Assembly: GCF_018130065.1 (NCBI RefSeq)
Contig: NZ_JAFCME010000043.1
Location: forward strand, 1-46,524
Source of the DNA: Bradyrhizobium sp. AUGA SZCCT0158
GTDB lineage: Bacteria; Pseudomonadota; Alphaproteobacteria; Rhizobiales; Xanthobacteraceae
Direction: 5' to 3'
DNA length: 46,524 bases
Shown: piece after piece, positions 16,933 through 24,811 of the stretch
How the letters are laid out: each line of letters starts with the position of its first letter
How positions within the stretch are numbered: position 1 is the stretch's first letter
Translations under genes and position numbers: made by a program
The notes under the pieces: generated by a model
Database searches by the model: none
Told to the model about the DNA's origin: nothing
The model's input: only the letters and a program-made list of their open reading frames with translations

Positions 16933-17958
16933 CTATGCGCGCCGGACTTGCGGCCGCGCGCCGCCCTGCGCCTTCAGCGCACGCAGGATCTTTTCCGGCG
17001 TGATCGGCAGCGTATCGATCCGCACACCGATGGCGTTGAAGATCGCGTTGGCGACCGCCGGCAGCACCGGATTGGCGCACATCTCGCCGGGGCCCTTGCC
17101 ACCGAACGGACCATCCGGCGCCGGTCGCTCCAGCACCGTGATGTCGTGCGGCGCGATGTCGCCCGGGCCGGGCATCAGATATTCGTTGTAGTCGCGGCCG
17201 CCATGTTCGGGGTTGGGATAATACGGCTCCGGCGTCTCGTAGAGCGCGTGGCTCATGCCCATCCAGGCGCCGCCGACCAGTTGTTGCTCGACCATTTTTG
17301 GATTGAGCGCGCGGCCGAGTTCATAGGCGCTGGTCAGCTTGTTGACCTTGACGTCACCGGTTTCGTCGCAGACCTCCAGATCGACGACGAGGCAGGCGTG
17401 GGCGTAGGCGGTGACCGGCGACATCTCGCCGGTCTCCGGATTGACCGTGGACAGCGGGATCAGAAAGATGCCGCGGCCGGAGATGGTCTTGCCCTGCTTG
17501 AACTGCGCAGCCTGCGAGGCGGCCTTGACGGTGATCGATTTCGACGCCGCGCCGCGGACGTGGATGTTGCCTTTGCCGTCGGTGACGAGGTCGTCGGCGT
17601 TGACCTCGAGCTCCTCGGCGGCGGCCTCCAGCAGCACGCCCCGCGCCTCCTTTGCGGCGACGATCACCGCGTTGCCGACGCGATGCGTGCCGCGAGAGGC
17701 GAACGAGCCCATGTCGTGCGGACCGGTGTCGCTGTCGGCGGTATCGACATAGACGTCCTCGATCGGCACGCCCAGCGTCTCCGCCGCGATCTGCCGGCTG
17801 ACCTGCTTCATGCCCTGCCCGAGATCGATCGCCGACAGCGCCACGGTGAACTTGCCATCCGGATTGGCGTGCACCAGCGCCTGACTGGGATCGCCGCCGA
17901 GATTCATGCCGATCGGGTAGTTGATGGACGCCATCCCGCGCCCCTGATGCCGTGCCAT
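16933..17958 (-). CDS. molybdenum hydroxylase large subunit, C-terminal part (second half of a split subunit)
   Basis: A 341-residue protein equal to the second molybdopterin-binding half of xanthine-dehydrogenase/CoxL-type large subunits. It has the DLGQGM motif (GQG at 47-49) and the catalytic Glu region GGKGPGEMCANPVLPAVANA near the end. It lacks the hammerhead domain and GGGFGGK motif, which lie in the preceding gene. Its ATG at 17958 starts one base after that gene's TGA (TGAGATG), in a different frame, so the chains are probably made by coupled translation and assemble. A single-chain homologue would be about 770-800 residues. Confidence 0.85.
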   Translation of the reverse strand: MARHQGRGMASINYPIGMNLGGDPSQALVHANPDGKFTVALSAIDLGQGMKQVSRQIAAETLGVPIEDVYVDTADSDTGPHDMGSFASRGTHRVGNAVIVAAKEARGVLLEAAAEELEVNADDLVTDGKGNIHVRGAASKSITVKAASQAAQFKQGKTISGRGIFLIPLSTVNPETGEMSPVTAYAHACLVVDLEVCDETGDVKVNKLTSAYELGRALNPKMVEQQLVGGAWMGMSHALYETPEPYYPNPEHGGRDYNEYLMPGPGDIAPHDITVLERPAPDGPFGGKGPGEMCANPVLPAVANAIFNAIGVRIDTLPITPEKILRALKAQGGARPQVRRA

Positions 17959-17959
17959 C

Positions 17960-19639
17960 TCAGCGCCTCCGTGTGAACACCGACGAGAACCGCGCCGCGC
18001 CGTGTTGGGGTGGCGCCGGCGCATTCGGGACCGGCGGCGCCGGAGCCGGCAATGGCGCGGCATCGGCCGGCTGCGCCGGATAATTCGGCAGCGCGGCCGC
18101 CGGCTGATGCGCCGGCGGCGGCTGATAGACCGGCACGACGGGCCGAGGCTGATGGGCCGGGAGCGGAGCCGCGCCCGGCGTCAGCTGTGGCGGCGCCTGC
18201 CGTGTCTCCGGCCGGCCGATCCGGCCGCTCTCATCGGTCACGGTGGGCGGTATAGCCGCGCGCGGGCCGCCGCCGCCGCTCAGCGACGAAGCGCGCCGCG
18301 CGGTTTCGCTCAAAGGCCAGTTCACCTTCTGCGCCACGACCTGCACGCATTCGATCAGCGCGGTGTTGTGCGCGACGCGGCGATGCGCCTTCATGTCGCC
18401 GTCGCGATAGGCGTTGAGGATGCGGAACTCCATCGGGTCGATGCCGACCAGATGCGCCAGCTTGTCCATCTGCACCTCGATCGAGAAGTCCACCCCGGTG
18501 ACGCCGAAGCCGCGCATCGCGGTGGCCGGCACGCGGTTGGTGAAAACGCAATAGGCGTCGCCGCGCACATTCGGGATCGTGTAGGGCCCCGGCATGTGCG
18601 CGACGCATTTGACCACGCCGTAGCTGGTCAGCCGCGTATAGGCGCCGGCATCGAAATAGGAGGTGATCTGCCGCGCGACGATACGGCCGTCGCGCATCAC
18701 GCCGTCCTTGATGACGTGCCGCTCGGCCCCGCGCGGCGAGGCGAACTGCATCTCCTCCTCGCGCCCCAGCACGTAGCGGACCGGCCGGCCTGTGAGGATC
18801 GCGCCGAGCACCGCCAGCGGCTCGGTCAGCGAGTCGACCTTGCCGCCAAAGCCGCCACCGACGGTGCCGCCGATGAAATGCAGCCGGTTGGATTCCAGCG
18901 CGAGGATTTTCGCGGTGGTGCCGAGCGAGAAGAACAGGCCCTGCGCGCAGGAATGCACGACGTAACGGTTGTTGGTTTCGGGCGCGGCGATGGTGCCGTT
19001 GGTCTCGGTCGAGGCGTGCTCGATCGGCGACATCTGGTAACGTTCCTCGATCACGTGATCGGCGGTGCGGAACGCGGCCTCGACATCGCCGAAGCGCAGC
19101 TTCTGATGGTCGTATTTGTCGTGATACTCGAAATAGTTTCCGGGATAGGTCTCGTTGACGACGACCGCGCCCGGCTTCAGCGCCTCCTGCACGTCGAACA
19201 CCGTGGGCAGCGGATCGTAGCTGACCCGAACCAGCTTGACCGCGGCCAGGGCTTCCGCCTCGCTGTCGGCAATGATGGCGACGATCGGCTCGCCCTTGTA
19301 GCGCACCTTGTCGACCGCCAGCGTCGGCTCGTCGTCCTTGCCGAAATCGATCAGGCTGAGCAGCGTGTTCTTGTTGAGCGGCACGTCCTGCCCGCGGATC
19401 ACGCGCTTGACGCCAGGCGCGCGCTCCGCGGCTGTCACGTCGATGCTCCGGATCCGGGCGTGGTGATGCGGCGAGCGCACGACCTTCAGATGCAGCAGGC
19501 CGTCAAAGCCGTGATCGTCGAAGAAGCGGGTGCGGCCGGTGACATGCCCCAGCATGTCCTGGCGCTGCTCGCCCTTGCCGATCACGTTGAGATTGTCGTC
19601 GCGCTCGTCGGCGAACAGATCCTTGCGAAACTCCAGCAT
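17960..19639 (-). CDS. molybdenum hydroxylase large subunit, N-terminal part with Pro-rich tail
   Basis: A 559-residue protein with the alpha/beta hammerhead domain and first molybdopterin-binding domain of the XDH/CoxL family: LHLKVVRSPHHHARI near 50, GGTVGGGFGGK (257-267) and PATAMRGFGVTGVDFSIEVQ (371-390). The CO-dehydrogenase signature AYxCSFR is missing, so it is not CO dehydrogenase proper. After about residue 455 comes a roughly 100-residue Pro/Ala/Gln-rich tail ending RFSSVFTRRR, where single-chain enzymes continue into the second domain. The start at 19639 has a GAGGAG site. With its partner gene it should form a complete Mo-cofactor subunit; no sequence decay is visible in either half. 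Confidence 0.87.
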   Translation of the reverse strand: MLEFRKDLFADERDDNLNVIGKGEQRQDMLGHVTGRTRFFDDHGFDGLLHLKVVRSPHHHARIRSIDVTAAERAPGVKRVIRGQDVPLNKNTLLSLIDFGKDDEPTLAVDKVRYKGEPIVAIIADSEAEALAAVKLVRVSYDPLPTVFDVQEALKPGAVVVNETYPGNYFEYHDKYDHQKLRFGDVEAAFRTADHVIEERYQMSPIEHASTETNGTIAAPETNNRYVVHSCAQGLFFSLGTTAKILALESNRLHFIGGTVGGGFGGKVDSLTEPLAVLGAILTGRPVRYVLGREEEMQFASPRGAERHVIKDGVMRDGRIVARQITSYFDAGAYTRLTSYGVVKCVAHMPGPYTIPNVRGDAYCVFTNRVPATAMRGFGVTGVDFSIEVQMDKLAHLVGIDPMEFRILNAYRDGDMKAHRRVAHNTALIECVQVVAQKVNWPLSETARRASSLSGGGGPRAAIPPTVTDESGRIGRPETRQAPPQLTPGAAPLPAHQPRPVVPVYQPPPAHQPAAALPNYPAQPADAAPLPAPAPPVPNAPAPPQHGAARFSSVFTRRR

Positions 19640-19649
19640 CGGGATCTCC

Positions 19650-20132
19650 TCAGGCGCGGCGGACGCCGCGCTGCTGCGCGGCGGCCAGGATGGCGTTGAT
19701 GATCGGCTCGTAGCCGGTGCAGCGGCAGACATTGCCGGCGATCGCCTCGACGACCTCGACACGTGTAGGGTTCGGATTGCGGTCGAGCAGCGCCTTCGCC
19801 GCCATCAGCATGCCGGGCGTGCAGAAACCGCATTGCGCGGCGAAATGCTCCATGAAGGCGGCCTGCAGCGGATGCAGGGTCGGCCCATCAGCGAGCCCAC
19901 TTGCGGTTTCGATCGATCGGCCCTCGCAGGTCACGCTGAGCGTGAGGCAGCCCAATCGCGGCTCGCCATCGACCAGCACGGTGCAGACGCCGCAGGTGCC
20001 CTGGCCGCAACCGAACTTGGGGGCGAAATCGCCGAGCCCTCGCCGGATGGTGCCGAGCAGCGTTTCTGCCGGCTCGACGAACACCGCGCGATCCGAGCCG
20101 TTGAGGCGAAACTGTACAGGCATCCGGGCCAT
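19650..20132 (-). CDS. molybdenum hydroxylase small subunit, two [2Fe-2S] clusters (CoxS-like)
   Basis: A 160-residue electron-transfer subunit. The plant-ferredoxin-type cluster uses C42, C47, C50 and C62 (CGQGTCGVC and LGC). The second cluster uses C101, C104, C136 and C138 (CGFCTPGM and CRCTGYEPI). Length and motif order are those of CoxS/NdhS-type subunits. It passes electrons from the Mo centre to the FAD subunit encoded just upstream (11-base gap). The ATG at 20132 (MARMPVQFRLNG) is the usual start for the family. Confidence 0.93.
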   Translation of the reverse strand: MARMPVQFRLNGSDRAVFVEPAETLLGTIRRGLGDFAPKFGCGQGTCGVCTVLVDGEPRLGCLTLSVTCEGRSIETASGLADGPTLHPLQAAFMEHFAAQCGFCTPGMLMAAKALLDRNPNPTRVEVVEAIAGNVCRCTGYEPIINAILAAAQQRGVRRA

Positions 20133-20143
20133 TTTGAGTTCCT

Positions 20144-20968
20144 TCAGGATGTCTCGCCGGCAAGCAGCCGGCCGAGATGCACAGGCAATACTTCGCGGCG
20201 ATACCACTCCGAGGCGATCGCATCGGTCGCGGCCTGCGTGCCCTCGAGCGCCGCGGTCTTCGCCGCAGCGATCGTGGATGCGTCGAGGCTGCGGCCTTCG
20301 AGCACGCGCTCGACCGCCTTGGCGCGCAGCGGCGTCGGCCCCATCGCGCCGTAAGCGATCCGCGCGCCGCTGATCCGCCCCGAGTTCTGCGGCAGATGCG
20401 CCGCGATCGACAGCACCGAGACGCCCTTGGGCCGCACGCGGGCGACTTTGACGAAGCGAAACGCATCGGCGCCGGCCGGGCGGCTGAAGCCAACCGAAGC
20501 AACCAGTCCCACCCCGCCCCGCGCCCGGTTCGCCAGCATCTCCTCGAGCGGCATCACCCGCGCACCGCCGAAACCGGCATGCAGCGTGACGACCGCGTCG
20601 AGCGCCAGCAGCGCGGTGGTGAAATCGCCATAGGGCGTCGCGGCGAACAGATTGCCGCCAATGGTCGCCGTGGTCCGCACCGCGGGGCCACCAATGCCGC
20701 GCGCCGCCGCGTGCAGATAGGACAGGTCCCGGCTGGCCAGCACCATCGCCATGGTGACGCCGGCGCCGAGTTCGACCCGTGCACCGCCGGTGTTCATCGC
20801 CAGCAGCGCCGGATCGACCGCGCGCAGCAGCGTGCCATCAGTCATCACGCCTTCGTTGATATCGCGCACCAGCAGCGTGCCGCCGCCGAGCAATTGCGCG
20901 CCGCGGTCGCTGGCCAGGATTTCAGCGGCTTCCTGTAATCCCTGCACGATGCGGACATTGACGGGCAT
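20144..20968 (-). CDS. molybdenum hydroxylase FAD-binding subunit (CoxM-like)
   Basis: A 274-residue FAD subunit. The flavin-binding segments are GAQLLGGGTLLVRDINEG near the N-terminus and RTTATIGGNLFAATPYGDFT (TIGGN motif), followed by a CO-dehydrogenase-flavoprotein-type C-terminal domain. The usual AGGQSL motif is changed to LGGGTLL. The gene lies 9 bases after an SRPBCC gene and 11 bases before the iron-sulfur subunit, giving the order CoxM, CoxS, CoxL. No acceptor dehydrogenase is present; electrons probably go to the quinone pool, possibly with help from the CoxG-like proteins. Confidence 0.9.
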   Translation of the reverse strand: MPVNVRIVQGLQEAAEILASDRGAQLLGGGTLLVRDINEGVMTDGTLLRAVDPALLAMNTGGARVELGAGVTMAMVLASRDLSYLHAAARGIGGPAVRTTATIGGNLFAATPYGDFTTALLALDAVVTLHAGFGGARVMPLEEMLANRARGGVGLVASVGFSRPAGADAFRFVKVARVRPKGVSVLSIAAHLPQNSGRISGARIAYGAMGPTPLRAKAVERVLEGRSLDASTIAAAKTAALEGTQAATDAIASEWYRREVLPVHLGRLLAGETS

Positions 20969-20977
20969 GGCGTTTTC

Positions 20978-21421
20978 CTAACCTGCGAGTTCGGGCAGCT
21001 GGCGGACCGCCGCGATGCCATTTGAATAGACTTCGTTGCCGACGAGCTCGGCGAGCTCCGTCTCGCGCCCGGCCGGCGTGGTGAACCGGCCCTCCCATTG
21101 CCAGAAGCTGCGGTTGCCGTCGGTGACCGGCAGCAGCCGGACATGGGCGACGTAGTTGAACAGCGGAATCGGCGTCTCCAGCAGGCAGTAACTGAAGGTC
21201 ATTTCCAGATCCGACAGGGCCAGCAGTTGCTCGCGCAATTCGGCGCCGTCCTGCATCGTGAAGCGGCGGACGCAGCCGATCTTGTCGGACGGATAGCCGC
21301 GCTCGATGGTGCTCTTGGCGACGATCGGATGCCAGGATTCATGGCCGTTGAAGTCGCGCAGCACCGCCCACAGCCGCTCGACCGGGGCGTCGATGATGGT
21401 GCTGCGAACCACCCGCGGCAT
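20978..21421 (-). CDS. SRPBCC (START-like) protein, CoxG-like, copy 1
   Basis: A 147-residue hydrophobic-pocket protein of the Bet v1/polyketide-cyclase (SRPBCC) type, starting MPRVVRSTIIDAPVERLWAV and with the LRDFNGHESWHP and GCVRRFTMQDGAELREQL segments of the family. CoxG proteins of this fold recruit CO dehydrogenase to the membrane and have been linked to quinone transfer. The position directly before the FAD subunit gene supports such a role. It is clearly related to the next gene upstream (3-base gap), so the two are a tandem pair. It lacks the C-terminal membrane tail of classical CoxG. Confidence 0.85.
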   Translation of the reverse strand: MPRVVRSTIIDAPVERLWAVLRDFNGHESWHPIVAKSTIERGYPSDKIGCVRRFTMQDGAELREQLLALSDLEMTFSYCLLETPIPLFNYVAHVRLLPVTDGNRSFWQWEGRFTTPAGRETELAELVGNEVYSNGIAAVRQLPELAG

Positions 21422-21424
21422 GGC

Positions 21425-21862
21425 TCAGGCTCCGAAGGCGCGGTTGAGCGCGTCAAAACCGGTCTGGAACACATTGCCGCCGACGCCGCCGACCAAGTCC
21501 GCTTCCAGTTCCGGCGCACAGTCGAAATCGGCGCTCCATTCGATGAAGGTGCGGTCCTGATCGGTGACCGGCGTCAGCCGCAGCGTGGCGACGTAGTTGG
21601 TCAGCGGCATCGGCGAATCCAGGATCGAATAGGTGCAGACCATGTCGAAGTCCGACAGGCCGAGCAGCTTTTCGCGCAGCCGGTCGCCGTTGCGCAGCGC
21701 GAACGCACGGACGCAGCCGACCTTGTCGGCCGGCTCACCGTTCTCGATCCGGCTCTCCGCGATACCGGGATGCCAGTTCGGCAAACCGTTGAAGTCGCGC
21801 ACGCGCGCCCAGACCTTGGTCGCCGGCGCATTGATGACGCTGGATACGTAGACGCGGGCCAT
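21425..21862 (-). CDS. SRPBCC (START-like) protein, CoxG-like, copy 2
   Basis: A 145-residue paralogue of the following gene. Shared features are the INAPATKVWARVRDFNGLPN start, NWHPGIAESRIENGEPADKV, GCVRAFALRNGDRLREKLLG and PLTNYVATLRLTPVTD. The copies differ most in the last 30 residues (here LVGGVGGNVFQTGFDALNRA). They may form a heterodimer or bind different ligands. Its start is 3 bases from the end of the flotillin gene, placing it between the membrane scaffold and the enzyme subunits. The ligand is unknown. Confidence 0.85.
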   Translation of the reverse strand: MARVYVSSVINAPATKVWARVRDFNGLPNWHPGIAESRIENGEPADKVGCVRAFALRNGDRLREKLLGLSDFDMVCTYSILDSPMPLTNYVATLRLTPVTDQDRTFIEWSADFDCAPELEADLVGGVGGNVFQTGFDALNRAFGA

Positions 21863-21865
21863 TGA

Positions 21866-24772
21866 TTACTCCTTGCCCTTGCCTTTATCGCCGCGGCCGG
21901 ACGGCTTGCGCTCGCCGGGCCCCGACTCTGTGAGGGCTGGCCCGTCCTTCGGCTTGGGTGGCAGGGCCTCCTTGCTGACGCGCTGCATGTCGCTGGCCTC
22001 GCGCATCAACCCGCCCATCTTGGCGAGGTTGCCGCCCTCGATCCCGATTTCCTTCAGCACCTGATCGATCAGCGGTGCCTGCACCCGGTAGCGCAGCGCC
22101 GATTCGATCACCTCGTCGGTCGGCGTGCGCGAACTGCCGCCGCCATTGCCGGCCATGCCGCCGAGCCCGTCGACATGCAGGATGCGGATGCCCTCGATCT
22201 TCTCCATCGGCTTGACGCTTTCGCGAACGATGCCCTCGATCCGGTCCAGAAGCCGTCGCCGGAACAGGCCGTACCGCGCCTCGTCGGTGAGCGCGTTCTC
22301 GGCCTCGTAGAGCAGCTTCTGCGCTTCCGCATCGACCGCGGCGCGGATCGCATCGGCCTCGGCCCCGATCCGCTTCTCATCGGCGTTCTTTCTCGCCAGC
22401 ATGACTTCGACCGCGGTGCGTCGCTTGGCGTTCTCGCTTTCGCGCACCGTCTTGACGATCTCCTCGGCCTCCACCGCCTTGGCCTTCGCCATCTCCGCCT
22501 TTACCTGGGCTGCGGATTCCAGCAGCGACTTCTCGAAAATCGCGATCGCCTTGTCCATCACCGCGCTCTCGACCTCGCGTTCGCGATCGACCTCGAGCTT
22601 GCGCAGGTCGCGGTCGCGGCCCACGCGGGCCTCGTCGAGGCCGCGCTCGGAGGCGATGCGCGCACGTTCGATTTCCTCGCGCGCCGCAATTTCGGATTCC
22701 TGCAGCGCCTGGTTGCGCGCGATATCGAGTTGTTCGAGCGCCTTGCGGCGTTCCAGCCGAGCCACCTCCAGTTCGCGCTCGCGCGTGATGTCGACCTTCT
22801 CGACCTCCTGGCGTGCATTGATCTCGGCGGCGCGCACGGCACGGTCGGAATCGACCCGCTCGATCTTCCGCGCGGAGATCGCGATGACGCGCTCCTCTTC
22901 GGCGATCTCGACGGTCTTCTTCTGATCGATCTGCAGCACCTCGCGGCTCTTGGAGGCCGCGATCCGCTCCTTGTCGATCGCAAGCTCGACCTCGATCCGG
23001 CTGACCTCGACCGCATCGCGCTTCTTGATTTCGGCGGTCTCGATCGCCTTGGCGCGATCGATATCGAGGCTGCGGATTTCGAGATCGGAAGCGATCCGCG
23101 AGGCGGCAACGGCTTGCTCCTGTGCGATGCGGGCGGTCTCGGTTGCCTCGCGCGCGGCGATCTCGGCGCCTTCCAGCCTCTGCGTCCGCGCGATCTCCTG
23201 CGACCGCGTTTCCTGCTCGGCGAGAATGCGATGCGCCGCGATTTCCTTCTCGTTGGCGATCCGGGCCGCCTCGACCGCATGGAGTGCGGCGATCTCGGCC
23301 TCGTCGATTGCCTGGTTGCGCGTGATGGTCAGCGCGCGGACGCGCTCCTCCTGGACGATGCGGGCGGACTCCACCAGTTCCTTCGCCGCGATGGTCTCTT
23401 GCTGGACGGTACGATCACGGACGATCTCGCGCGCCAGCCGCTTTTCCTCCGCGGCGAGGCGGCTGGCGATGATCGCGCTGTTGCGGGCGATTTCGGCGGA
23501 TTCAGTGGCGAGCCGCGCGGCGATGTCGGCTTCCTCGATCGACCGCCGCTTCTCGATGTCGAGGCTGGAAATCCGCTGCTCGTTGGCGATCCGGTCGGTG
23601 CTGACCGACGCTTCCTGCGCAATCCGGGCGCGTTCGGTGGATTCGCGCGCGGCGATTTCAGCGGCCTGCAACGCTCGCAACTGCTCGATCTCGCGCTCGC
23701 GGATCTCGCGGTCGGCGGTGATGCGGGCCTCCTTGATCAGCTGTTCGTTGGCGATCCGCGCCTTCTCCACCGTCTCGCGCGCGGCGATCTCGGCCTGGTC
23801 GACGGTCTGGCTGCGCTCGATCTCGCGCTGGCGGACGTCGCGCTCGGAGGCGATCCTTGCCTCGCTGATGGCGCGTTCATTGCCGATCCGCGACTTTTCG
23901 ATTTCCTCGCGCGCGTTGATTTGGGCCTGCTCGGCCTCGGTGTCGCGCATCGCTCGCTCGCGGGCGATTTCGGCGCGCTGCACGGCGCGGCGCACCTCGA
24001 CGTCGCGCTGCTGCTCCAGGCGCGCCAGTTCGCTCTCGCGCTCGATCTCGAGCGACTGCTTCTCCGCCTCGAGATTGCGCGAACGGATCTTGATCATCGA
24101 ATCCTGCTCGATGTCGTTGCGCGCCTTGCGCCGGCCCTCGATCTGCTCGATCAAATGGGTCAGGCCCTCGGCGTCGAAGCGGTTCGAGGCGTTGAAATAT
24201 TGCAGGTCGGTCTGGTCGAGATTGGTCAGCGCCACCGATTCCAGTTCGAGCCCGTTTTGGGCAAGCGCCTCGGCGGCAGCCTCCTTGACCTTGGCGAGAT
24301 AGACCCCGCGCTGCTCGTGCATGTCCTCCATCGTCATCTCGGAGGCGACCGAACGGATCGCCGAGACGAACTTGCCCGACAACAGTTCGTGCAGCGTCTC
24401 CGGCTGCATGGTGCGCCGGCCGAGCGTCGAGGCCGCGAGCGACACCGCCTCGGCGGTGGCGCGGACGCGGACGTAGAAGTCGGCGTCGATGTCGACCCGC
24501 ATCCGGTCGCGGGTGATGATGGCGTCGTCCTGGCCGCGATGCACCCGCATCTGCAGCACGTTCATGTTGACAGGCGTGATGTCGTGGATGAACGGCAGCA
24601 CGAAGGCGCCGGAATCGATCACCACTTTCTCGCCGGCAGCACCGGTACGGACGAACGCTGCTTCCTTCGACGAGCGCCGGTACAGCCAGTTCACCAGATA
24701 GACGACGATCGCGATCACGATGATCGCGACGATCAGCCAGAGAATGAGCGATCCGATCAGCTGGCCTGACAT
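21866..24772 (-). CDS. giant flotillin-like SPFH protein with hendecad coiled coil
   Basis: A 968-residue flotillin-type scaffold. Residues 7-31 form a membrane segment (SLILWLIVAIIVIAIVVYLV). Residues about 35-230 are the SPFH/band-7 domain (MNVLQMRVHRGQDDAIITRD, then LESVALTNLDQTDLQYFNAS). Residues 283-736 are ten repeat units, nine of 44 residues and one of 33, with a 25-residue break after the eighth. Each unit consists of 11-residue hendecads with Ile at position 3. Residues 737-880 resemble a flotillin C-terminal helical domain, and the charged tail is Pro/Lys-rich. Bacterial YqiK-type flotillins are about 550 residues, so this is nearly double. It probably forms a membrane-attached cage or scaffold. 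It lies between the PEP-hydrolase-like and SRPBCC genes. Confidence 0.9.
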   Translation of the reverse strand: MSGQLIGSLILWLIVAIIVIAIVVYLVNWLYRRSSKEAAFVRTGAAGEKVVIDSGAFVLPFIHDITPVNMNVLQMRVHRGQDDAIITRDRMRVDIDADFYVRVRATAEAVSLAASTLGRRTMQPETLHELLSGKFVSAIRSVASEMTMEDMHEQRGVYLAKVKEAAAEALAQNGLELESVALTNLDQTDLQYFNASNRFDAEGLTHLIEQIEGRRKARNDIEQDSMIKIRSRNLEAEKQSLEIERESELARLEQQRDVEVRRAVQRAEIARERAMRDTEAEQAQINAREEIEKSRIGNERAISEARIASERDVRQREIERSQTVDQAEIAARETVEKARIANEQLIKEARITADREIREREIEQLRALQAAEIAARESTERARIAQEASVSTDRIANEQRISSLDIEKRRSIEEADIAARLATESAEIARNSAIIASRLAAEEKRLAREIVRDRTVQQETIAAKELVESARIVQEERVRALTITRNQAIDEAEIAALHAVEAARIANEKEIAAHRILAEQETRSQEIARTQRLEGAEIAAREATETARIAQEQAVAASRIASDLEIRSLDIDRAKAIETAEIKKRDAVEVSRIEVELAIDKERIAASKSREVLQIDQKKTVEIAEEERVIAISARKIERVDSDRAVRAAEINARQEVEKVDITRERELEVARLERRKALEQLDIARNQALQESEIAAREEIERARIASERGLDEARVGRDRDLRKLEVDREREVESAVMDKAIAIFEKSLLESAAQVKAEMAKAKAVEAEEIVKTVRESENAKRRTAVEVMLARKNADEKRIGAEADAIRAAVDAEAQKLLYEAENALTDEARYGLFRRRLLDRIEGIVRESVKPMEKIEGIRILHVDGLGGMAGNGGGSSRTPTDEVIESALRYRVQAPLIDQVLKEIGIEGGNLAKMGGLMREASDMQRVSKEALPPKPKDGPALTESGPGERKPSGRGDKGKGKE
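22565..23926 (-). repeat. 132-bp (44-codon) tandem repeats within the flotillin gene
   Basis: Codons 283-736 contain units beginning AEIAARE or similar at residues 283, 327, 371, 415, 459, 492, 536, 580, then 649 and 693. Nine units are exactly 44 residues (132 bases); the unit at 459-491 is 33, missing one 11-residue step. Residues 624-648 break the register. Each unit splits into four 11-mers with Ile/Leu/Val at position 3 and mostly Val/Ile/Leu at position 9, for example AEIAARETVEK, ARIANEQLIKE, ARITADREIRE, REIEQLRALQA. In all there are 39 hendecads. Confidence 0.9.
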
Positions 24773-24811
24773 ATCTGTTCTCCCTTCACAAAGTGCTGTC
24801 GCATGGTCCGT

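Noticed and set aside
17960..17962. The large-subunit split as a simple nonsense or frameshift pseudogene
   Set aside because: Both halves keep all motifs, the second has its own start one base after the stop, and the Pro-rich tail is long and clean. A sequencing error cannot be excluded but decay is unlikely.
16933..20968. Calling the enzyme a CO dehydrogenase
   Set aside because: The large subunit lacks the AYxCSFR active-site loop of form I CO dehydrogenase; the gene order is shared by many Mo-hydroxylases.
22175..24769. Very long plus-strand frame (864 codons) opposite the flotillin gene
   Set aside because: It is the mirror of the repeated coiled-coil codons on the minus strand. Its sequence is a Leu/Asp/Gly-rich antisense pattern without motifs.
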